Positions 45,189 to 53,016 of a DNA stretch of 64,000 bases are shown in pieces. A model generated the notes under the pieces. It saw only the letters and a list, made by a program, of their open reading frames with translations, was not told the origin of the DNA and did no database searches. Source of the stretch: Campylobacter lanienae NCTC 13004 (lineage in GTDB: Bacteria > Campylobacterota > Campylobacteria > Campylobacterales > Campylobacteraceae); assembly GCF_002139935.1 (NCBI RefSeq), contig NZ_CP015578.1, forward strand, positions 620,001 to 684,000, read 5' to 3'. The first letter of the stretch is position 1; the number at the start of each line of letters is the position of its first letter. Both the position numbers and the translations under genes were made by a program.

Positions 45189-46317
45189 GAATCACCATTA
45201 TAAAGATTAATGAGATGAAACTTACAACGCTAATAAATGATAGCATAGCGCCCCATCCAAAAGGTATATAAATAAAGCCAGGCACGAAGCTACCAAGCGC
45301 CCCACCAAAGTAATAAAAGCTCACATAAAGGCCATTTGAAATTCCCTTATGTGAAGTGGCCATTTTATTGATGAAGCCACTAGCGATAGAGTGAGCTATG
45401 AAGTTCCCAAGGCAAAATACCACCATCGCAACAAATATTAACCAAAAGCTCTCTATCCTAAAAATTTGAATAGCGATGATTAAGATGATGATCCCAACTA
45501 TTATAGCTTTGATCGAACTACCTAAAAACGCCACTATCTTTTTTGTATTAAATGCTACTAATACACCGACCAAATAGCCTATATATAGCATTCCAGCCTT
45601 TGATGAGCTGTAATTATCGCTGATTTTGGCTAGCTCAAATGGGATGAAATTTAGCATCGCTTGAAATGTGAAAAATATCCCAAAGATCATTAAGAATATA
45701 TATAGATTGTGCCTTGTTTTAAGCGTGTGGATTATATCTATTAGATGAGGTTTGAGATAACTAGCTTTGATATTTTGGCTAAATTTAAGTAGCAGTATCG
45801 AAGCTAAAATCGCTACACACCCAATAATAAAGAAAAAGACTCTCCACCCAAAAATATCAGTAAAAAACCCGCTTAGCGCTCTACCCATAAATCCGCCAAT
45901 TATCGTAACTCCAATATATACGCCAATAGCATTTGCCACGCTATCTTTGGATGAGATTTGGCTGATATAGCTCATAATTCCTGTTAATACTGCTGGAATC
46001 AATAAGCCTTGAAAGCCACGAATATTTAAAAGCAAAAAATATGAGTGAGTTAAGCTAAATACAATCTCACTAATCCCAAGAAACAAAAAGGCTAAAACTA
46101 AGATAATTTTGATTTGAATTTTCTCAAGCAAATACCCATAGAATATCCCCGCAAATGCCAAAGGCATCATAATCGCAGTGGTAAATAGAGTAGCCTGAGT
46201 TTTTGATATTACAAGCTCATTTTCAAATACAGGCCCAATAGGCTGAGTAGCATATAAGATACATAGAGTTAGACCGGTACAAAAATAGTATAGTAAAATC
46301 TCAGCCCGTTTCATCAT
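45172..46317 (-). CDS. MFS transporter, YnfM-like exporter
   Basis: 381 residues with twelve predicted membrane segments. ATQPIGPVFENELVISKTQATLF in the first loop and GRALSGFFTDIFGWRVFFFI in the fifth segment resemble the YnfM/DHA1 exporter subgroup. The substrate is unknown. Its ATG follows the stop of the phosphoribosyltransferase without a gap. Confidence 0.8.
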   Translation of the reverse strand: MMKRAEILLYYFCTGLTLCILYATQPIGPVFENELVISKTQATLFTTAIMMPLAFAGIFYGYLLEKIQIKIILVLAFLFLGISEIVFSLTHSYFLLLNIRGFQGLLIPAVLTGIMSYISQISSKDSVANAIGVYIGVTIIGGFMGRALSGFFTDIFGWRVFFFIIGCVAILASILLLKFSQNIKASYLKPHLIDIIHTLKTRHNLYIFLMIFGIFFTFQAMLNFIPFELAKISDNYSSSKAGMLYIGYLVGVLVAFNTKKIVAFLGSSIKAIIVGIIILIIAIQIFRIESFWLIFVAMVVFCLGNFIAHSIASGFINKMATSHKGISNGLYVSFYYFGGALGSFVPGFIYIPFGWGAMLSFISVVSFISLIFIMVIRDIKN

Positions 46318-46761
46318 CTAATCCAAGCTCAAATCCCAAAAAAACTCTATCCAATCATTAGCTTCTCTAATAGTAAAATCTGCCGAGATTAAGGCTTTTG
46401 GCTTATAAAATATAGTAGCGATGGCTATTTGTAAATTTGGATATAGAGTATTTAACTTATCTTTTATAGCTAATAATGTTTCGCCGCTATCTATGATATC
46501 ATCTGTGATTAAGACTCTTTTAAATTTATCTAAATTTGGGATATTATAGATTTTAATGGTATCTAGCTTTTGAGTATTGTTATAATGTATGGAATTTAAG
46601 CTAAAACAATCTCTAATATCAAGCATATTAGCCAAAAAGTGAGCTATAGTAAGTCCGCCCCTAGCAATACCTAATATAGCATCTGGATCAAACTCGCTCT
46701 TTGCTCTTTTAGCCAATATCTTGATATCACTATTAAATGTATCAAAATCATAATAGACCAC
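46318..46761 (-). CDS. Purine phosphoribosyltransferase
   Basis: 147 residues. The PRPP-binding motif VLITDDIIDSGETL and the ILGIARGGLTIAHFLA loop identify a type I phosphoribosyltransferase of xanthine/hypoxanthine/guanine type, converting a free base to its nucleotide. Start is GTG 46761 with GGAG overlapping the end of the permease gene. Next to a purine permease and mqnE, its likely job is salvage of hypoxanthine, xanthine or guanine; which base is preferred cannot be told. Confidence 0.85.
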   Translation of the reverse strand: MVYYDFDTFNSDIKILAKRAKSEFDPDAILGIARGGLTIAHFLANMLDIRDCFSLNSIHYNNTQKLDTIKIYNIPNLDKFKRVLITDDIIDSGETLLAIKDKLNTLYPNLQIAIATIFYKPKALISADFTIREANDWIEFFWDLSLD

Positions 46762-46763
46762 TC

Positions 46764-48086
46764 TTACTCTCCTAATATAAATTTTAATAAATTGGGTGAT
46801 GAGCTAGCGATGAAGGCAAATAGGCTAACTATGGCTAGGGTTATCACACCTAAATTTAGATCTTGATATTTTCTTAAAGCCAATTTAATGATAAAATATG
46901 AGATAAATCCAACGCTTAATCCAATTGTGATAGAGTAGGTAAGTGGCATTAATATCACGCTTAAAAATGTAGATACACAGATAGCAGGATCTTTATAATC
47001 TATCTTTCCAAGCTCACTAAACATCAAAATCCCCACCATCACAAGCACTGGATAGATCGCATTAGATGGTATAGCATTGAATAGAGGTAAGAAAAATAGG
47101 GTAAAGATAAAGAGAATTCCGATAAATACAGCCGTAAGCCCCGTTCTACCGCCAGCTTCTACGCCACTTGCGTTTTCAGCAAATGCCGTTATAGTGCTAG
47201 TCCCCATAACAGCTCCAACCATGCCAGCAATAGCATCGCTCTCTAAATTTTTAGCTAGTTTTTTCTCGCCTTCAGGAGTGTTAAATAGATTGGCTCTATT
47301 TCCAACTCCAGTAAGCATGCCTATACTATCAAATAGATGAGTAACAAATAGAGTTAAAACAGCCGGAAGTAGTGAAATTTGAAGTGCTGAAAGTATATCA
47401 AGCTCGCCAAAAATAGGAGCAATGCTAACAGGCATTGAAACTACGCTTTGTGGCATTTCATAAATTCCAAATATCCAAGCGATCGCTGAAGTGATAGCTA
47501 TAGCTAAGATAAATCCTATGCGAATTTTCAAAGCCCAAAATATAATCATAAGTATAAGTCCTATAACGCCGATTAAGACCTTAGGATCAGCTATATTGCC
47601 GATTGCTACTTTGGTTGCTGGACTTGAGACTATCAATCCCATTTGAGATAAGCCAACAAAAGCTATAAAAGCACCGATACCAGCACTTATAGCGTATCTT
47701 AGATCTAGTGGGATATTTTTGATAATCCAAAGGCGAAAATTTGTAAAACTCAAAATGGTAAATATCGCCGAGCTGATAAATATAGCCCCAAGTGCGGTTT
47801 GCCAAGGAATTCCCATGCCAATTACCATACTATAAGTAAAATAAGTATTTAATCCCATTCCCGTGCTTAGTGCTACAGGGGTATTAGCCCATAAGCCATT
47901 AAAAATAGTTGCTAGAATCGTGATAATGGCCGTCGCTACCAATAAAGCGTCTTTTGGCATGCCAGCATCACTTAGTATCAAAGCATTAACAGGGATGATA
48001 TACACCATAGTTAAAAATGTCGTAAGAGCGGCATTTAACTCGGTTTTTGCGGTTGTGCTATTTTGTTTTAGTTTAAATATATCCAT
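46764..48086 (-). CDS. NCS2-family purine (adenine/hypoxanthine/guanine) permease
   Basis: 440 residues, about 13 membrane segments. The AzgA-like subgroup of NCS2 is shown by TMVYIIPVNALILSDAGMP, NTPVALSTGMGLNTYF, LFVTHLFDSIGMLTGVGNRANLF and TAFAENASGVEAGGRTGLTA. It imports purine bases with protons. It is 2 bases from the phosphoribosyltransferase and 9 bases from mqnE. Confidence 0.92.
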   Translation of the reverse strand: MDIFKLKQNSTTAKTELNAALTTFLTMVYIIPVNALILSDAGMPKDALLVATAIITILATIFNGLWANTPVALSTGMGLNTYFTYSMVIGMGIPWQTALGAIFISSAIFTILSFTNFRLWIIKNIPLDLRYAISAGIGAFIAFVGLSQMGLIVSSPATKVAIGNIADPKVLIGVIGLILMIIFWALKIRIGFILAIAITSAIAWIFGIYEMPQSVVSMPVSIAPIFGELDILSALQISLLPAVLTLFVTHLFDSIGMLTGVGNRANLFNTPEGEKKLAKNLESDAIAGMVGAVMGTSTITAFAENASGVEAGGRTGLTAVFIGILFIFTLFFLPLFNAIPSNAIYPVLVMVGILMFSELGKIDYKDPAICVSTFLSVILMPLTYSITIGLSVGFISYFIIKLALRKYQDLNLGVITLAIVSLFAFIASSSPNLLKFILGE

Positions 48087-48095
48087 AAAATTTTT

Positions 48096-49181
48096 CTAAT
48101 TATAAATTTTTATCTCATTATACAAGCTATCACGCTCTACAGGCACAAAACCGCTTGTTTGGATCAACTCTATAAACTCTTTTTGGCTTTTTCCATTTTG
48201 GCTTTTTGCTCCAGCGCTACTTTGGATGCTCTCTTTTTCTATTGTTCCATCTAAATCATCAGCGCCAAATTCTTGAGCTATGAGAGCTAAATTCAAAGTA
48301 GAAGTGGCCCAATAAGCTTTAATATGATTGATATTATCAAGCAAAATTCTACTAATAGCCATAGTTTTTAATATCTCAATTGAGCCTAAAAATGGGATAT
48401 TTTTAAGATAGTTATTATCTCTTTGATAGACTAATGGGATAAAAGCATTAAATCCACCGCCGTTATTTAGAGCTAGGGAGCGATCTTGTAGTGAGCGAAT
48501 TCTAAGGATATGATCGATTCTATGCTCTTTACTCTCTATATGACCAAATAGCATTGTAGCGTTGCTTTGGCGACCTTTTTGGTGCCAAAGGGAGTGGATT
48601 TTAAGCCAATTATCACTGCTTACTTTACCTTTACAAATTTCATTTCTAACGCCCTCATCAAATATTTCAGCCCCACCGCCAGGCATACTATCTACACCAT
48701 ACTCAATCATCTTTTCTATCACTTCTTCATAGCTTAAATTATGCTTTCTATGTAGATAATCCACTTCGGCAGCCGTGAGCGCTTTTATATGTAAATTTGG
48801 ATATTTATCTTTAATCATTTTAAATATCTCTAAATACCATTGCCAAGATACATTTGGATTGTGCGCTGAGACAATGTGTATCTCTTTAACGCCATTTAAT
48901 ACGCTTTTATCTACAATCTCCATTATCTCTTCATGGCTCATTGTATAGGTTTTTAAAGAGTTTTGGCGATGTGATGAAAAAGCGCAAAATTTACATACAT
49001 CAGAGCATAAATTTGTTGGATTTATATGGCGATTGATATTAAAATATATCTTTTTACCATTTTTGGCCTCTCTAATTTTGTTAGCATATTTGCCAAGTGT
49101 AAATAGATCTAAGTTATAAAGCTTAGTTGCGTCTTCAAACTCTAATCTTTGGTTATTTTCTAATTTTTCTATTAAATTCAT
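48096..49181 (-). CDS. mqnE: Aminofutalosine synthase MqnE
   Basis: 361-residue radical SAM enzyme that joins SAM's adenosine part to the chorismate-derived intermediate, making aminofutalosine for menaquinone. Cluster motif CSDVCKFC (near residue 60), HIVSAHNPNVSWQWYLE, and SMPGGGAEIFDEGVR distinguish it from MqnC. The frame opens at a TTG (49187), but the ATG at 49181 follows AGAG. A TATAAT box lies 32 bases upstream. It heads the purine salvage genes. Confidence 0.93.
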   Translation of the reverse strand: MNLIEKLENNQRLEFEDATKLYNLDLFTLGKYANKIREAKNGKKIYFNINRHINPTNLCSDVCKFCAFSSHRQNSLKTYTMSHEEIMEIVDKSVLNGVKEIHIVSAHNPNVSWQWYLEIFKMIKDKYPNLHIKALTAAEVDYLHRKHNLSYEEVIEKMIEYGVDSMPGGGAEIFDEGVRNEICKGKVSSDNWLKIHSLWHQKGRQSNATMLFGHIESKEHRIDHILRIRSLQDRSLALNNGGGFNAFIPLVYQRDNNYLKNIPFLGSIEILKTMAISRILLDNINHIKAYWATSTLNLALIAQEFGADDLDGTIEKESIQSSAGAKSQNGKSQKEFIELIQTSGFVPVERDSLYNEIKIYN

Positions 49182-49212
49182 AATCAACTCTACTTAAAAA
49201 AATGAAAGCCAA

Positions 49213-49218
49213 ATTATA
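49213..49218 (-). promoter_or_regulatory. Probable -10 box for mqnE and purine salvage genes
   Basis: TATAAT on the minus strand in the 69-base gap between ftsI and mqnE, preceded by TCTTTAGCA. Confidence 0.45.
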
Positions 49219-49256
49219 TGCTAAAGAGACTTAAAAAGCTTTTATTTAAGCTAAAT

Positions 49257-51074
49257 TTAATCCAATATCACATTTGATTCTTTATCTGCTCTCTTTTTTG
49301 GCTCTACCTTAGCTGGAGTTAAATAGCCATTTTCTATCATCAACTCAATAGTAGAGCGAAATATCGGAAGCGCACTCCACGAAGCGTAGTAATATGGATA
49401 TGGTCGCATAGGCTCACGCACCAAAACGCCAATTGTGTATTCTTTGCCATTTGCATCACGGACAAAACCAAAGAAATTCGCATTATAACGCTTATCACTA
49501 TATCCGCCACTTGCTGCTATGTGAGCGGTGCCGGTTTTGCCGCCTATTATAAGGCCTGGAATTTGAGTTTTTCTAGCTGTGCCATTTGGGCTTTCTACGA
49601 CTTTTATTAGGATCTCTTTCATCTTTTGGGCGCTTGATTTTGGTAGTATTTGACTCTTTTCTTGATCTTTGTATTTGTAGTTTTTTTGATCTTTTTCTAG
49701 GTGGCTTACGATGCGTGGAGTTATCATTACACCATCATTTGTGATTGCGTTATAGGCGCTTAGAAGTTGTATAAATGTAGCTTGGACGCCATATCCGTAG
49801 CTTAGAGTTGATTTATATACCTTGTTTTTTAGTTTTGATATAGATGGGAGTGTGCCGACTTGTTCATAGCTTAGATCGATTCCGCTCTTTCTAGAAAAAC
49901 CAAAATCCAAAAGACCATTATATAACTCAAATTCATTTAATCTATCTACGATTTGGATCATACCGACATTTGAAGATTCTACGATCACATCTTGAGCGCT
50001 TAGGGTATCATTTTTGTGGCTATCTGTGATTACTCTTTTGCCTAGTTTGTATTTACCACCATAGACATTTATAGTCTCTAATGGATCGATTTTGTCTGCT
50101 TTTAAGAGTAGGGCAAAGATAAAAGGCTTCATAACAGAGCCCATCTCATAGGCGTATTCACTTGCGGTTGAATTTAAGGCTTGATAATCATTTTTGGTTA
50201 TATTTGATGGATTGTAGCGTGAGGTTGAAACGAGCGAGATTATAGAGCCGGTTTTAGCCTCCATCACGCCTATTATAACCTCTTTTGCTATTAGCTCATT
50301 CATCTTAGTTACAGCCATTTTTTCTAAAATTTTTTGAAGTTTTAAAGGTATATTTAAAACCACATTATACCCATCAATACGGCGTGATATATCGGCATCT
50401 TTGCTTAGTATAATTGTATTTGCTAAATCCCTTGGTCCTTTGGTTAGCTCATCTTGAGTAGAAGAGAGTAGGTCATCATATACCTTTTCAATACCTTTTA
50501 CCCCTTCAACTTTGGTAATTCCATTAATCTCTATTTTTTTGATATAGCCAATAGTCGGTGTCAGGGCGTCTTTTGCCATGTATAATCTCTTTTGTCCGCT
50601 TTCTACAATGCTCATTCCTTGAGTTGAGACTATACCTGTTTTTGGGTCTTGATATGCTATAAATACTTTGTTTCTATATAGTTTTCTAGCTAACTCTTTT
50701 AGATAGGCAGCGCCTTTGGCATCAATCTCATAAGAGAGTGTAACTAAGCCTTTTTTGGATAGAATTTTTCTAATTTTTTTAGGATCATCACCGCTATATA
50801 GTGTGTATAATTTGATAAATAGCTCTTTTTTATTTGGGTCTATATTCCTAGTATCTACCATAGCTTTAAAGAGTTTTTGGCTACTTGCTAGGCTAAATCC
50901 ATCTTTGCTTAAGATGGAGCCACGCAATGCACTTGTATAGTCGCTACTTTGGAGTTTGGGAAGTCTTCTTTCGATACTGGAGCGATAAAATATAACTACT
51001 AAAAATACAAAAATAGCAAGTATTACTAATGCAAATACTGCATAAACCTTGCCTTGACTGCTATTTTGACTCAT
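49257..51074 (-). CDS. ftsI: Penicillin-binding protein FtsI/PBP2-type septal transpeptidase
   Basis: 605 residues. A single N-terminal membrane anchor (about 9-31), a class B PBP dimerisation region, then the transpeptidase domain: SVMK (active Ser near 317), SSN (VESSNVGM) and KTG (GGKTGTAHI). FtsI cross-links septal peptidoglycan. Its start shares one base with the fliE stop, placing it in the flagellar rod operon flgB-flgC-fliE, as in C. jejuni. Confidence 0.93.
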   Translation of the reverse strand: MSQNSSQGKVYAVFALVILAIFVFLVVIFYRSSIERRLPKLQSSDYTSALRGSILSKDGFSLASSQKLFKAMVDTRNIDPNKKELFIKLYTLYSGDDPKKIRKILSKKGLVTLSYEIDAKGAAYLKELARKLYRNKVFIAYQDPKTGIVSTQGMSIVESGQKRLYMAKDALTPTIGYIKKIEINGITKVEGVKGIEKVYDDLLSSTQDELTKGPRDLANTIILSKDADISRRIDGYNVVLNIPLKLQKILEKMAVTKMNELIAKEVIIGVMEAKTGSIISLVSTSRYNPSNITKNDYQALNSTASEYAYEMGSVMKPFIFALLLKADKIDPLETINVYGGKYKLGKRVITDSHKNDTLSAQDVIVESSNVGMIQIVDRLNEFELYNGLLDFGFSRKSGIDLSYEQVGTLPSISKLKNKVYKSTLSYGYGVQATFIQLLSAYNAITNDGVMITPRIVSHLEKDQKNYKYKDQEKSQILPKSSAQKMKEILIKVVESPNGTARKTQIPGLIIGGKTGTAHIAASGGYSDKRYNANFFGFVRDANGKEYTIGVLVREPMRPYPYYYASWSALPIFRSTIELMIENGYLTPAKVEPKKRADKESNVILD

Positions 51075-51364
51075 TATAGCTGCGTTCTTGCTATCTCTTT
51101 ATAAGCGCTTATAGCTTTATTTCTTACTTCTAGCATTAGTTTCATGCTAGTTTCTGCTTTACCGATTGCGATGGCTGCTTGGTGTAGGTCTTTTACCTCG
51201 CCTGTAGCAAGGTCAGCTACAGCTTTGTCGGCTTTTTGTTGGACGGCGTTTAATTCACCTAGGGTTTTATTTAATATATCAGAGAAACTTTGATCTGTTA
51301 AATTTCTGTTTTTGCTATTTTGTTGCTCTAATTGATTTAAATTCGATATGTTATTAATATTCAT
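51074..51364 (-). CDS. fliE: Flagellar hook-basal body protein FliE
   Basis: 96 residues. FliE links the MS ring to the rod. The C-terminal helices ADLATGEVKDLHQAAIAIGKAE and LMLEVRNKAISAYKEIARTQ are the family signature. It is 3 bases downstream of flgC and overlaps ftsI by one base. Confidence 0.95.
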   Translation of the reverse strand: MNINNISNLNQLEQQNSKNRNLTDQSFSDILNKTLGELNAVQQKADKAVADLATGEVKDLHQAAIAIGKAETSMKLMLEVRNKAISAYKEIARTQL

Positions 51365-51367
51365 CTA

Positions 51368-51865
51368 TTATCCTTTTATCATATCAATAGCACTTGTCGC
51401 TATCGCTTTGGCACTTTGAAATGCTGAGACATTAGCTTGATATGCTCTTGTGGCTTCTATTAAATCGGCCATTTCTATAACTGGGTTAATATTTGGTAGC
51501 ATTACATAGCCTTTGTCATTTGCATCTGGGTGAGTAGGGTCAAATTTTAGTTTAAAATCCTTATCATCACGGACAATTTTATCTACTATAACCGTAGATA
51601 CCGCAGGTTTAGGAAACCTTGGTGCGTCTATATCATCTAATGGATTTTCATTTTCTAAAAATTCATTTTTGCTATTTATTTGATTATTTAGCTCTTTATC
51701 AAATTCAATCTCTTTAAATACAACCTCTTTACGGCGATATGGGCCACCTTCGGCTGTTCTTGTGGTGTGAGCATTGGCGATATTAGAGCTAATAATATTC
51801 ATTCTAAAGCGTTGAGCGCTTAATCCATATCCACTAATATCAAAATCACTTAAATATGCCATCAT
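51368..51865 (-). CDS. flgC: Flagellar basal-body rod protein FlgC
   Basis: 165 residues. Proximal rod protein with N-terminal DISGYGLSAQRFRMNIISSNIANAHTT and C-terminal MADLIEATRAYQANVSAFQSAKAIATSAIDM, the paired helices of axial flagellar proteins. It is 7 bases after flgB. Confidence 0.96.
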   Translation of the reverse strand: MMAYLSDFDISGYGLSAQRFRMNIISSNIANAHTTRTAEGGPYRRKEVVFKEIEFDKELNNQINSKNEFLENENPLDDIDAPRFPKPAVSTVIVDKIVRDDKDFKLKFDPTHPDANDKGYVMLPNINPVIEMADLIEATRAYQANVSAFQSAKAIATSAIDMIKG

Positions 51866-51872
51866 TTATCCT

Positions 51873-52313
51873 TTAGATTTTTGAGCTTGCGTCTATAACG
51901 CTTTTAAAGATATCGCCATGCTTTTTACTAGCTGAGTCTAGGGCTTGGATCATCAAGACATTTTTGCTCATTTCACTTGTTTCAATATCCAAATCCACGG
52001 TATTAGCATCATTTCTAGCCATATGACCATCTCTTAGATAGATAGTTGGAATTTTAGAAGATGGGAAATTTATAGCCGCAAAATGCTTATCATTTGTCCT
52101 AGCGAGTTCTAATTTTGGCTCACTTTGGCCTTGATTATAGATCTCTTTTCTCTTTTCTATTAGAGCTGTTTCAAAGTCAATATCTTTGGCTTTATAAAAA
52201 GGAGTATCGATATTTGCGATATTGCTAGTGATTAATTGATTGCGAGTAACTCTACTACTAAGGGCAGAATCAACTAATTGCTTTGACTTACTAGTGGTAA
52301 AACCTGCATACAT
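51873..52313 (-). CDS. flgB: Flagellar basal-body rod protein FlgB
   Basis: 146 residues. Proximal rod protein: N-terminal SSRVTRNQLITSNIANIDTPFYKAKDIDFE and a C-terminal helix SEMSKNVLMIQALDS. It is the first gene of flgB-flgC-fliE-ftsI and is preceded by a sigma-54-type promoter that overlaps the end of aat. Confidence 0.95.
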   Translation of the reverse strand: MYAGFTTSKSKQLVDSALSSRVTRNQLITSNIANIDTPFYKAKDIDFETALIEKRKEIYNQGQSEPKLELARTNDKHFAAINFPSSKIPTIYLRDGHMARNDANTVDLDIETSEMSKNVLMIQALDSASKKHGDIFKSVIDASSKI

Positions 52314-52344
52314 CTGATATCCTTTTAAATTTATTAGGCGGATT

Positions 52345-52363
52345 AAGCAAAATTTATTCCAAA
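52345..52363 (-). promoter_or_regulatory. Candidate sigma-54 promoter for flgB-flgC-fliE-ftsI
   Basis: Minus strand TTTGGAATAAATTTTGCTT: GG and GC are exactly 10 bases apart with TTGCT at the -12 element, fitting the Campylobacter RpoN pattern. It starts inside the last codons of aat, and the transcript would begin about 20 bases before flgB. Confidence 0.7.
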
Positions 52364-53016
52364 TTTGGCTCTAAATCACTAAATTTCGCAAATCCGCTAG
52401 GTTGATTTGACTTAATCTTTAAAATAGCTAAAAACTCATCTCTAGATATATCTTTAGCTCCCATAAACTCAAGATGCGGATTCATAACTTGCGCATCTAT
52501 GATAAAATCATATTTTGCTAAGGTTTTAGCTAGTGCTACCAAAGCTACTTTGGAGGCGTTCTTGCCTTTGCTTATCATACTTTCACCGCAAAAAACCTTA
52601 CCAAATATCAATCCATAAAGTCCGCCAATAAGCTCATCATTATAATAGACCTCCACACTGTGAGCGTAGCCAAGATCGTGCATTTGAGTATAGCTATCTA
52701 CGACATTTTGATCTATCCAAGTTGGCTCTTTAAGCTCTCTTTGGGTTTTACAAAAATTGATAAAATTTCTAAAATTATAATCAAATTTAACTCTATAATC
52801 CCTTAAAAATGGTTTTAAACTCTTTTGAATTTTCACATCTTTGGGATAAAATATCGCACGAGGGTCAGGGCTATGCCAAAGTATCATTCCATCGCTCGGC
52901 CAAGGAAAAATGCCATGAGTATAAGCATCGATTAAAATTTCGCTACTAAGATTGCCGCCAAGACCTAGCGGCTCATCTTTTGGGGCTTTGGATGGATCTG
53001 GGAAGAAGGATTTCAT
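52354..53016 (-). CDS. aat: Leucyl/phenylalanyl-tRNA-protein transferase
   Basis: 220 residues. Aat attaches Leu or Phe to proteins with N-terminal Arg or Lys, creating N-degrons recognised by ClpS. Motifs: GIFPWPSDGMILWHSPDPRAIF and GGLYGLIFGKVFCGESMIS. It overlaps clpA by 4 bases, so the three N-degron genes are adjacent. Confidence 0.95.
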   Translation of the reverse strand: MKSFFPDPSKAPKDEPLGLGGNLSSEILIDAYTHGIFPWPSDGMILWHSPDPRAIFYPKDVKIQKSLKPFLRDYRVKFDYNFRNFINFCKTQRELKEPTWIDQNVVDSYTQMHDLGYAHSVEVYYNDELIGGLYGLIFGKVFCGESMISKGKNASKVALVALAKTLAKYDFIIDAQVMNPHLEFMGAKDISRDEFLAILKIKSNQPSGFAKFSDLEPNLE

